A stretch of 12,261 nt of DNA from Saprospiraceae bacterium (GTDB lineage: Bacteria; Bacteroidota; Bacteroidia; Chitinophagales; Saprospiraceae), in NCBI GenBank assembly GCA_020630045.1, contig JAHDCE010000030.1, forward strand, positions 2,360 through 14,620, read 5' to 3'. The stretch's first letter is position 1. Every line of letters begins with the position of its first letter. Position numbers and translations under genes: made by a program. Below the pieces are notes generated by a model. That model had not been told where the DNA came from. It was given only the letters and a program-made list of their open reading frames with translations, and ran no database searches. Below are positions 1 to 7,455 of the stretch, piece after piece.

Positions 1-262
1 CCTTTATTGCTGCTTCTATTAATTTTTCCATTAAGTTTTCTGAAAAAGAATCCATTACTCGAAGCACTTGAGGAACAAACCATTTCTCTTTTTCATTACT
101 TAGAAGATTTACCAAATACTCTTCTTCTTCAGTATTTAAAATCCCTTTTTTTGATTCTCTGAATTTAATAAAAATGTCATGACTATTGTATTTTTCATAC
201 AAGAAGATTTCTTTCTTATTTACCAGCTCTTTAAAATTTATATGTAGGTCTTTTATCTTCAT
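1..262 (-). CDS. Partial hypothetical protein, N-terminal 87 residues only
   Basis: The frame is open from an ATG at 262-260 to the window edge and reads MKIKDLHINFKELVNKKEIF onward for 87 residues without a stop. It is preceded by AGGAAA a few bases before the ATG, an acceptable ribosome binding site. The visible part is charged (runs of Lys and Glu) and helical. The segment around residues 50-85 (EYLVNLLSNEKEKWFVPQVL, then a second helix) resembles a HEAT/ARM-type helical repeat, as found in many small immunity-like proteins, but I cannot assign a family. Its composition is much more AT-rich than the operon upstream: by my count 17 G/C in the first 60 bases. A strong hairpin separates it from the preceding gene, so it is probably its own transcription unit. 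The C-terminus lies outside the window. Confidence 0.65.
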   Translation of the reverse strand, partial: MKIKDLHINFKELVNKKEIFLYEKYNSHDIFIKFRESKKGILNTEEEEYLVNLLSNEKEKWFVPQVLRVMDSFSENLMEKLIEAAIK

Positions 263-309
263 TTTCCTGCTTGTGGCGAACAAATGCATATAAATAACAA
301 GGTATTCTT

Positions 310-347
310 TACAAGGTCGGCAAACCAGTAGGTTTGCCGACCTTGTA
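310..347 (-). terminator. Long perfect hairpin after the ternary operon
   Basis: Bases 310-326 and 331-347 are exact reverse complements (17-bp stem containing GGTCGGCAAACC) with an AGTA loop at 327-330. It starts 5 bases beyond the stop codon of the 908-aa gene, where a transcription terminator is expected. The tract after it on the minus strand (AAGAATACCTTG) is not a clean T-run. It may therefore act as an RNA 3'-end stabiliser, or as a weakly U-dependent terminator of the kind common in Bacteroidota. Confidence 0.7.
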
Positions 348-352
348 TTCAA

Positions 353-3079
353 TTAAGAAATTTCCATTTCCATGACCCTGCCCGATTCTGTCAATACATA
401 AAACCTTTGGTCTTCCGTTCCCGGAACAATCGAAACGACGGGCTCGTCCATCATGTAACTTCCTTGAACTGTGGGAGTCCGTTTGTGGTGCGAATTATTG
501 TAAATACAAATTTTTTCCGTTCCCGCGACTACTACATATTTTGAAATCAAACATACAGAACGGATATCCTTTACTTCCTGTCCGAATAATGATCCGACAG
601 GATTCAATCCCAATACTTTCGGCTTGAACAATTGGCAAACATTGTCATTCCACAACACCACTTTCAATGCTTTGAACGGACGTGGATGAGCCATGCCTTT
701 CACCTTGAATCCGACATCGAAATATTCACTTTCTCCGCCTGTGATTTTAGATCGAATCAAAAATCTATCCCTTGCGAAATAAACTTGTTTTTTTGAAATA
801 AAAGCGTCTAAATATCGATCACCCGGTTTTGCGAAAACAGGCGTATTTTTTTCATTTAAAATACAATCGACGGATTTTTTCAGTTTTCCGTTTTGAAAGG
901 TTTGGATAACCGCGCGACCACTTTCCGCTACCAATGCATAATAAATACGAGCGTCAGCAGACATCGCCAATCCAATCGTATTTTCAGGCAACCAGCTCGG
1001 TTGTCCTATAAAAACAGGAACGGGAAACTCAACTCCTGCCTGAAAATTCATCCGATAAAAATGACTATAAGACGGATTTGAAGAAATAATGATTTCCCTT
1101 AATTTCCCAAACACCCCTTGTCGTAAATACAAGGTCATTTTATCATCGAATTCATCACTGATATACTTCGTGGAAATCACCTTTCCGGAACTGTTCCACA
1201 TCGACACCCAGACTTCATTATCATTCGAACCGGCAGCCATGAATTGACTACCTGACATCACGCCTACGGTAGTTTTCCATTTGATCGCCCGATCCAATAC
1301 AATTTCATTAACCAGTTTGAGTTTTTTACGATTGCCATTGACGTCCCAAGGTTTCAATGATTGCATCTTTACGATGTATCGACTACTGTCACCGGTAATC
1401 AGGCGATCGTGTGGCAGATAATAACTCAATTGATGCAAAGCGACGTATTGTTCGCGATCCACCTGTTTTGAAACGATATCATAAGCAAATCCACGAGACA
1501 AATCTTTTAATGGTTCATCTTGGAATTTGTCGTTCATCCGTTTCATAAAAGACAGGAACAATTCGTATCTGGAAGAATTGACGTCTTTTTCATAAATCCG
1601 ACTCAATTCTCCCTCCTTGGACATTTCTTCATTTTCATGAACGAAATCGAAGTAACGGAGCAGGCAGTTTTCCGGATCACGCCCCATTTCCCAGGCATCC
1701 AATAAGACTTTACGCGCCGCCGGTTCGTCTTTGAGTTTGGCATTGTAAATCCTTGCCGCCGACAAGTAGTCATTGCGCTCTACAACGGCTTCGATCGCCT
1801 GATGAAAAAAACCGGCCGCCCGTTCGGTATCTTCGATGGTCACACATAGGTCACCCGCTTTTTCGAACATTTTCAGATCGTCATATTCCCGGATAGCATC
1901 GAAATACATACTTCCTTTTTCATAGCATTCGGCGGCTGCCAATTGATTGTCCAAATGGTCTTTGTAAATGACCGCCGCTTCCCGATAATGATGTCCTTGT
2001 CGCAATACATTCGCAGCAGAAGAATAATCTCCTAGTAATTGGGCATAGACATAGGCGGCCTTTCGGAAATTCTTTTCCTTGACCAGTTGATTGGCGACCG
2101 CCAAATATTGACGTCGCATTTCTTCATATTTATCCAATCCTACGCTCCAATAATCTCCGAATCCTCCACCTCCGAGGGCACCGAGATTAAAACTCGCATC
2201 GCCACGAATCAAATTGGAAGACGGAGGAGCCATACCCCGATGCCCATATCGTTGATTCAAGGGCAAAGCGTATTTCAAGGCTTCTTCCGGGTTGTCCCTG
2301 AACATTTTCAATAAGCGGTTGATTTCTTTTTGTCTTTGTTTTTCCAACTCAGACTGATCTTGTTCTAACCACTCTTCTAGGTCGTCCAACATCCCCTCTC
2401 CTTTCTCTCCGAACTTCTTTCTCAACTCGGCCAAAGATGCTAATCCTCCTAGGAGATATTGTCGCTTTAATCGCTCCAGTGTTTTCTTTTTGGAATCCAT
2501 TCCATTTTCGAAATCTTTCAGGATGTCTTCCATGTTCTTTTTTGTGTATTCCGACAACATATCAGTTGCGAAATTCACCTTTGGAGGATAATGGACGATA
2601 ATTTCCTTAATCCTAGGACGGGGGGAATTTCCTTTTTGAGCGCCGGACCAATTTTCAGGAAGGACATTCGGCATATCAACACCATCCGCCAGGTCGAATT
2701 GATCACTAATATTGAATCCTACCGTACCGACGGAGGGATGGAATACTAATCTGTCCCAATGTATCCAATCATCCAATTCCCGGGCGGTGACGGCCGGAAA
2801 TATTTCGGAATCAATGGGTAAGAACAATTTTTGTCCCAAATTTCCATACAAGATGGCCTTTCCCGGTTCCGAGGGACTTTTCCCGGAAGGGAAAATAATA
2901 AACAGCCCCTTAGGGGAAATATCCTCCTTGGATTGTGGGATGATATAACATTCCAACAGCTCGGGACGAACATTCCAAGCGGCTATGAATCGATACCATT
3001 CCAAAGCGTCCGCGCCTTTCAAAAACAAGCCGGATACTTCGCGTCGTATCGTAGTAGAGGGAATAAATGTCAATTTCAT
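353..3079 (-). CDS. MoxR-vWA-beta-propeller ternary system protein: bpX-type N-terminus, TPR-like solenoid, C-terminal beta-propeller (908 aa)
   Basis: Last gene of the ternary operon. Residues 1-135 form a compact alpha/beta region (GLFLKGADALEWYRFIAAW near 17-35, then beta-rich segments such as GKAILYGNLGQKLFLPI) that resembles the variable bpX-type N-terminal domains of these systems; I cannot fix the bpX number. Residues 175-260 are highly charged and probably coiled coil. A glycine-rich hinge (GALGGGGFGDYW, 300-311) leads into a helical-repeat region (about 320-465) with recurring AA-x-x-Y/AAxxCYE spacing, as in TPR solenoids. Residues 585-905 are beta-rich with blade-like motifs (NEVWVSMWNSSGKV, EKICIYNNS, RFYVLTESGRVMEME) and fit a beta-propeller. 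There is no signal peptide or membrane segment, so it is probably cytoplasmic. The ATG overlaps the stop of the vWA gene in an ATGA, implying translational coupling. By family analogy it is the target-recognition or scaffold component; this is inference. Confidence 0.8.
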   Translation of the reverse strand: MKLTFIPSTTIRREVSGLFLKGADALEWYRFIAAWNVRPELLECYIIPQSKEDISPKGLFIIFPSGKSPSEPGKAILYGNLGQKLFLPIDSEIFPAVTARELDDWIHWDRLVFHPSVGTVGFNISDQFDLADGVDMPNVLPENWSGAQKGNSPRPRIKEIIVHYPPKVNFATDMLSEYTKKNMEDILKDFENGMDSKKKTLERLKRQYLLGGLASLAELRKKFGEKGEGMLDDLEEWLEQDQSELEKQRQKEINRLLKMFRDNPEEALKYALPLNQRYGHRGMAPPSSNLIRGDASFNLGALGGGGFGDYWSVGLDKYEEMRRQYLAVANQLVKEKNFRKAAYVYAQLLGDYSSAANVLRQGHHYREAAVIYKDHLDNQLAAAECYEKGSMYFDAIREYDDLKMFEKAGDLCVTIEDTERAAGFFHQAIEAVVERNDYLSAARIYNAKLKDEPAARKVLLDAWEMGRDPENCLLRYFDFVHENEEMSKEGELSRIYEKDVNSSRYELFLSFMKRMNDKFQDEPLKDLSRGFAYDIVSKQVDREQYVALHQLSYYLPHDRLITGDSSRYIVKMQSLKPWDVNGNRKKLKLVNEIVLDRAIKWKTTVGVMSGSQFMAAGSNDNEVWVSMWNSSGKVISTKYISDEFDDKMTLYLRQGVFGKLREIIISSNPSYSHFYRMNFQAGVEFPVPVFIGQPSWLPENTIGLAMSADARIYYALVAESGRAVIQTFQNGKLKKSVDCILNEKNTPVFAKPGDRYLDAFISKKQVYFARDRFLIRSKITGGESEYFDVGFKVKGMAHPRPFKALKVVLWNDNVCQLFKPKVLGLNPVGSLFGQEVKDIRSVCLISKYVVVAGTEKICIYNNSHHKRTPTVQGSYMMDEPVVSIVPGTEDQRFYVLTESGRVMEMEIS

Positions 3080-5466
3080 TTCTTGAGGATGTGTTGAATA
3101 AATTTATTGACGGTCAAATCATACATCTCGTTACAAAACAACTGCTCCCGATCCCTAGTAAAATGAGCGGCTCCCGCAGTGTTTTTGGTTTTGGTGCGAT
3201 CTGCCACCCAAATCGCCGTAATCGCCCGGATGATAAATAGCAGCGTAAATTCAGGAATGGACGGGTCGGAGCTTTTACAATGCAAGAAGCCTCGACTATC
3301 GATAACGACCTCGCTCCCCTCGTGAAAGGTAAATCTGGTGAACGTGACTTCTTCATTTTCAATCCAAGAAAATGTATAGGGCTTTTGAGATGCCATGACG
3401 TTGATCATCTTTTTACCATCATTGATTTTCAACCAACCTTGGTTGGTCAATACCAGTTCCCTGGAATCGAAACAAAGTCGGTGCTTATCATTGATGTAAA
3501 TGTCTTCGATTCGCTTCAGGACACTATATCCGCTATTGACTACCCGCTTGATTTCGCTTCGGTTGAAATTCTGATAGTAATGGCCCATTATCTTGTGCCC
3601 TTTTTTAGCGGATACTTCATACCAAGACCATGTTTTCAAATTCAATTTCATATAGCCGTATTGACTGACTTGGATATAAAAATCGCCGTCCCAAGCACAG
3701 GTACGGATTACCTTCATATGTTCCATCTTGAGCTCTTCTCGAAGATTCGGTTCATTGTATCGATTCAGGCAATATACGATCCAATTCCGACCCTTGTCCA
3801 AGGGTTCTACTAAAATCAAGATGTGCTTGTTGTCATTGGAGGTAATGTGATATCGACCATGTTCGATTTTGTTGAGTTTGACGACTCCGGCACGACCTTT
3901 CTCTCTCCAAAGTAAAACACGGTGATCTTGGGTGATGACTACTGCCCCCAAATCACTTTCACAGTAAGCATGACTCCGATCGAATTGTACACCGGCCGAA
4001 GGAAACAACAAGGGAGACAAAGGCTCTTTGACGAAAGCCGGTAGCCGATGATGTTGGGTCTTATTTTCCTCTATGGAAAATAGGATTTCATCCAGATTAT
4101 ATTTCAATTTGGACAACAGACTTTTACGGCCGTTCTTAAATCGAAACAACTGCAATTCACCAGAACGATCGACCTCGATGCCGTAAGACAATTTGGACTT
4201 CAATCCTTCCCTACCTAAAAATGAAACAGAAGCTCTACTTTCGGGGCTGGTTACCCAAATGACTTCTTCATCTTCATCGGTTTGTTTCAATGTTTCGAAC
4301 AGGGCTTCGGAGCAATCCAATGCATGCGACATCTCTTGTAGTCCGGACTTCACACCATCTTTGGAAGAAAAATCGATTTCCTTTGTTTCGTCTTTGAGCA
4401 AGACTTTTATTTCTACTTCGGTACCTTCCTTGACATTTTGGGTGCCGGCCAAGGCAGCGGCCATTCCGAAAGTCCTAGGAAGTCCCCACATTTTTATCGT
4501 CGTATCCAAAAGGATTTTCCGCTTGAATAAAATATCGCTCGGAGGTTCCTCCTGCTTGTAATACAAGGCTTCGTTATTGACCAATCTCGCCAGCAAAGTG
4601 GTTTCGTCATTGGCCAATTCGGAAATCAACAATTTATCAAAATTGCCTCTATTCGCAATATCTGAAATACCACCCAACGCCCGTTCGCTACTGCCTTTGG
4701 TTTGGAGTGGTATATGAATACCCGCCATCAATTTCCTGGTCAATTTCGCCAAGCCAATGGTCTGTTCATCTTTTTCCAATTGGGACAACAAATCCAATTC
4801 GGAGGTTTCCTCCGGCATATCGGGAATTTCGACCGGTTCGGGAGTTTGGGAGATTCCTGTTTTGATTTTATTCTCCAAAGACGCTTGATCGGGGAATCTC
4901 TCGTTCAGCCTCCGGAAGACATGTAATATTCCTTTCAACCAGACAGATGCACTGATATTAGGAGTTGTCTTTTTATGATGCGGGCGAATGATACGGCCGG
5001 TAATATCCCCACTCAAAAACACATCTACGATTAAACGATTTTCAAAGGGATATTTTTGATTCAGGGATTGCCCCAACAATTCAATCGCCAAATGTTTTCT
5101 CCATTCACCTTTTCTTACTTCGGGGCCTAGATTATTTACCTTTTGTAAAAAGACAGTGGTTTCATCAATAATGGAGATGAGGTCGGACTTCGATTCCTCT
5201 TTCAAAGTTTGATTGAAGGCAGCTATGACGTTATCCGTATCATATCGATCTGTACAAGCATACAGGATCAAAAGGATGCTGCTCAATTCGGGTAATCCTG
5301 TTGCTTGGATATCACGCAGGATTTCCGCCAAATCTTTTTTGAAGACTAGAGTTCCGGGATTCGCCGACCATTCGACCACTTCTCCTTCTTCCGCCCACTT
5401 CCAGAAGGAATGCGGGTGAGGGGAAAAATAGTTGACGGCAACATCTATGATATTCTTTTCTTTCAA
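3076..5466 (-). CDS. Ternary-system protein with degenerate vWA domain and propeller-like C-terminus (796 aa)
   Basis: Residues 1-200 are a helical N-terminal domain. A conserved lead-in, GGISDIANRGNFDKLLISEL (265-284), followed by LARLVNNEALYYK, precedes the vWA core, as in vWA proteins paired with MoxR ATPases. The first vWA strand is KILLDTTIKMWGLPR (317-331), where a classical MIDAS would read DxSxS; here it is D-T-T with no second Ser. A later strand is EVIWVTSPESRA (401-412), in place of the usual strand ending in T-D-G. Residues 470-740 are beta-rich and blade-like (VVITQDHRVLLWREKG). The last 50 residues resemble the W-A-x-D / G-x-x-F tail of propeller proteins in this family. The start is TTG at 5466-5464, 7 bases after the upstream stop. 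An in-frame TAA sits 5 codons upstream and the next internal Met is residue 217, so TTG or the nearby CTG must be used. The role is presumably as partner of the MoxR ATPase. Confidence 0.8.
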   Translation of the reverse strand: MKEKNIIDVAVNYFSPHPHSFWKWAEEGEVVEWSANPGTLVFKKDLAEILRDIQATGLPELSSILLILYACTDRYDTDNVIAAFNQTLKEESKSDLISIIDETTVFLQKVNNLGPEVRKGEWRKHLAIELLGQSLNQKYPFENRLIVDVFLSGDITGRIIRPHHKKTTPNISASVWLKGILHVFRRLNERFPDQASLENKIKTGISQTPEPVEIPDMPEETSELDLLSQLEKDEQTIGLAKLTRKLMAGIHIPLQTKGSSERALGGISDIANRGNFDKLLISELANDETTLLARLVNNEALYYKQEEPPSDILFKRKILLDTTIKMWGLPRTFGMAAALAGTQNVKEGTEVEIKVLLKDETKEIDFSSKDGVKSGLQEMSHALDCSEALFETLKQTDEDEEVIWVTSPESRASVSFLGREGLKSKLSYGIEVDRSGELQLFRFKNGRKSLLSKLKYNLDEILFSIEENKTQHHRLPAFVKEPLSPLLFPSAGVQFDRSHAYCESDLGAVVITQDHRVLLWREKGRAGVVKLNKIEHGRYHITSNDNKHILILVEPLDKGRNWIVYCLNRYNEPNLREELKMEHMKVIRTCAWDGDFYIQVSQYGYMKLNLKTWSWYEVSAKKGHKIMGHYYQNFNRSEIKRVVNSGYSVLKRIEDIYINDKHRLCFDSRELVLTNQGWLKINDGKKMINVMASQKPYTFSWIENEEVTFTRFTFHEGSEVVIDSRGFLHCKSSDPSIPEFTLLFIIRAITAIWVADRTKTKNTAGAAHFTRDREQLFCNEMYDLTVNKFIQHILKK

Positions 5467-5473
5467 TTTCAGA

Positions 5474-6175
5474 TTATTTTATGCTCCTTCTAACGGCGGA
5501 ACGGGAGACTTTTACCCAACCTTTTTCGGGAATTCTTTCTATCCCTGTTTCGGTCATCAAAATAAGATCCCTAGGATTTTCAGACCATTTCTTCCCTAGG
5601 AGAAAAGCGAAGGATTCCATTTCTAATTTTTTTCCGGAAGGAAGCACTAAATTTTTAAGAGTATAATATGCTTTTCCCGGAAGGGAAGGCGTCGGATTTC
5701 CCAGAACGAACACCCTTCCATCGGATGCCAAACAAAAGGCGAGGTCCTTCATCAAAAACTCAGCGGCGGTTTCTACCCATGTAACGAATACTTGTGATTT
5801 GACCAATAGGACATTCTCTTTCCTGGGTTTGTCGTCATCAACCAATTCTATTGAAATCTTATCCGGCCATTTCCCGGGCATTCCCGCTCCCGGCAAATCG
5901 ACTCCGACAAATTCACCGATGGGTACCCATTCGATAAGGGGCAAGGACTTTTCAGGCGTTTTTTCTCCCGAACGAAAAAGCAATCCTTCTTCGAGGAAAT
6001 ATTTACCGATAAGCGGAATGGCATCCAAGGAATCGCCCTTTGACTTCACATCCGTTTTTATCCAAATACTGTTGGGACATTCTCCGGCCCAAACATTCGG
6101 CAACGTTCGTACATAACCGAGTTGGCGACTATCGGATTTGGCGATTTCCAATATGATATCTTTCTTTTCGGTCAT
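5474..6175 (-). CDS. bpX-type small component of the ternary system (233 aa, bpX2-like)
   Basis: A soluble beta-rich protein with no signal or membrane segment. Visible landmarks are LPLIEWVPIGEF (78-89), LPGAGMPGKWPDKISIELV (94-112), a helix-rich WVETAAEFLMKDLAFCL (133-149), then VFVLGNPTPSLPGKAYY (155-171) and LVLPSGKKLE (176-185). The spaced 'P-x-L-P-G-x-x-Y' and 'L-P-x-G' pattern is what I associate with the bpX2-type domain of MoxR-vWA-beta-propeller systems, but the number is from memory and less certain than the system assignment. The ATG overlaps the MoxR stop codon by ATGA (6172-6175), so translation is probably coupled to the ATPase. It has no recognisable catalytic motif and is likely an adaptor between the ATPase and the vWA/propeller proteins. 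Confidence 0.75.
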   Translation of the reverse strand: MTEKKDIILEIAKSDSRQLGYVRTLPNVWAGECPNSIWIKTDVKSKGDSLDAIPLIGKYFLEEGLLFRSGEKTPEKSLPLIEWVPIGEFVGVDLPGAGMPGKWPDKISIELVDDDKPRKENVLLVKSQVFVTWVETAAEFLMKDLAFCLASDGRVFVLGNPTPSLPGKAYYTLKNLVLPSGKKLEMESFAFLLGKKWSENPRDLILMTETGIERIPEKGWVKVSRSAVRRSIK

Positions 6176-7308
6176 GTTCTTTTCAATATTTTCTCCCAGA
6201 GGGCATTGATGGGTTTGCGGACGTACTCACGGCGTTCTTTGTTTTTAATCCATTCGATTCGACCATTTAAATGACGGAGGCGATCTTTCATAATTGTACG
6301 TTCGGAACCCGTCGTGTTTTCGTCGGCCCAACGTTCATCCATTTCGCTGACTTCCTTGTAAATTTCATCAGCATCCGGAAGGGGATTCTTTTCGGCTTGG
6401 GGATGTTTTTTCTCCTCGGTTTTTCCATAGGATTCAATGACTCCATTGACTATCCCCGCGATGATTTCCCTTTGTTCATCCGTATCCCAAATGTAGCGGA
6501 GTACCCAAAGATCGGAAACTATGGCTTTGACCCGGCCACACAACAAGGCGCTGGAAGCGATCAGGCGTTGCAATTTAACGGCACGACGATCGGAAACTTT
6601 GATACCGGAGTTCCTCAATTTCACGACTAGATCGATATAGGTTTCCTGAACGGCTGACAAATCTACCATTGGTAAAAGGCTTTGGATTTCACTGACTTCT
6701 TCAGCGGTAATCGTCGGCTTTTCTCCTAGGTTTTGTTGCTCCAATTTCCATCCCGCTCCTAGGACGTCTTTTAGTAATCCGGTTTCGACATTATCGCAGT
6801 GGACACGAATCAAAAATCGGTCGAATAAGGCCTGGAGCGCTTCGTCTTCAGGAAGGTGATTACTGGCTCCTACCATCATCAGTGCCGGCAATTTTCGGGA
6901 TTCTTTTCCACGGCGGAACAATCTTTCGTTCAAGACGGTCAACAAACTGTTCAGGATAGCGCTGTTGGCGTTCAACAATTCGTCCAAGAAAACCAAGGTA
7001 GCCTCCGGAAGCATCCCTTCGGTATTGGTGACCAAATCACCTTCTTTCAATTTTCTGATATCGAAGGGGCCGAACAATTCATTGGGTTCTGTAAATCGGG
7101 TCAACAGGTATTCGAAAGATTTTCCCTGTAGGTGATTGGCCAATTCACGAACCATAGCACTTTTTGCGGTACCGGGAGGGCCGAGCATGAATAAGTTTTC
7201 ACGACCTACCAAACAAATTCCCATCAAATCTATGATTTCATCTTTTCCGACAAATATGGATTTGATGCTGGTCAATACCGCGTTGAGTTTTTCAATTTTT
7301 TCTTTCAT
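6172..7308 (-). CDS. MoxR/RavA-family AAA+ ATPase of the ternary system (378 aa)
   Basis: Complete AAA+ core: Walker A GPPGTAKS (43-50), Walker B LVFLDE (105-110), sensor 1 Asn in VGASNHLP (N150), arginine-finger region ALFDRF (R164) and sensor 2 SDRR (239-242). The segment TEPNELFGPFDIRKL (73-87) and the NSLLTVLNERLFRRG stretch (120-134) are typical of the MoxR/RavA helix-2-insert group. The C-terminal 80 residues are charged and helical. All catalytic residues are intact, so it should hydrolyse ATP and probably forms a hexameric ring that remodels a partner through a vWA co-chaperone. It is followed with ATGA overlap by the 233-aa gene and, two genes on, by the vWA gene. The start is the ATG at 7308. 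There is no clear Shine-Dalgarno, which is usual for Bacteroidota. The assignment to MoxR is firm; the substrate is unknown. Confidence 0.93.
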   Translation of the reverse strand: MKEKIEKLNAVLTSIKSIFVGKDEIIDLMGICLVGRENLFMLGPPGTAKSAMVRELANHLQGKSFEYLLTRFTEPNELFGPFDIRKLKEGDLVTNTEGMLPEATLVFLDELLNANSAILNSLLTVLNERLFRRGKESRKLPALMMVGASNHLPEDEALQALFDRFLIRVHCDNVETGLLKDVLGAGWKLEQQNLGEKPTITAEEVSEIQSLLPMVDLSAVQETYIDLVVKLRNSGIKVSDRRAVKLQRLIASSALLCGRVKAIVSDLWVLRYIWDTDEQREIIAGIVNGVIESYGKTEEKKHPQAEKNPLPDADEIYKEVSEMDERWADENTTGSERTIMKDRLRHLNGRIEWIKNKERREYVRKPINALWEKILKRT

Positions 7309-7348
7309 GAGTGAGTATTTTGGCTTTCGCCGAAATTAATTTTAATTC

Positions 7349-7420
7349 CTATTTGCAGCTACACTGTGTAATACCAAAACAAGTATCTTCCAAAGGAAAT
7401 CCTAACGATTCGTCTTCCAT
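7349..7420 (-). CDS. Possible small cysteine-rich ORF between the 199-aa gene and the ATPase
   Basis: In the 147-base gap between two operon genes, a minus-strand ATG at 7420-7418 opens a 23-codon frame ending at TAG 7351-7349. It reads MEDESLGFPLEDTCF, then GITQCSCK, with three Cys in its last ten residues. The same frame stays open upstream to a TAG near 7463 and there reads CYHETFC just before the Met, adding two more Cys, though without an ATG or GTG start. No Shine-Dalgarno precedes the ATG. It ends 40 bases before the ATPase start. I do not recognise it. It could be a real small protein or modified peptide, or a chance frame in leader RNA. The clustering of Cys is the only positive evidence. 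Confidence 0.25.
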   Translation of the reverse strand: MEDESLGFPLEDTCFGITQCSCK

Positions 7421-7435
7421 ACAAAAAGTTTCGTG

Positions 7436-7455
7436 ATAACATCTATTGATGTTAT
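7436..7455 (-). repeat. Small inverted repeat just after the stop of the 199-aa gene
   Basis: ATAACATC (7436-7443) pairs perfectly with GATGTTAT (7448-7455) around a TATT loop. On the minus strand it begins immediately after the TAA at 7458-7456 and is followed by CACGAAACTTTTTG. The stem is short and AT-rich, so at most it is a weak attenuator or processing site between the first bpX gene and the ATPase. Confidence 0.35.

Noticed and set aside
3280..3813. Plus-strand 177-codon open frame
   Set aside because: It lies wholly antisense to the vWA gene, has no recognisable domain and no ribosome binding site; it is a shadow of codon usage on the other strand.
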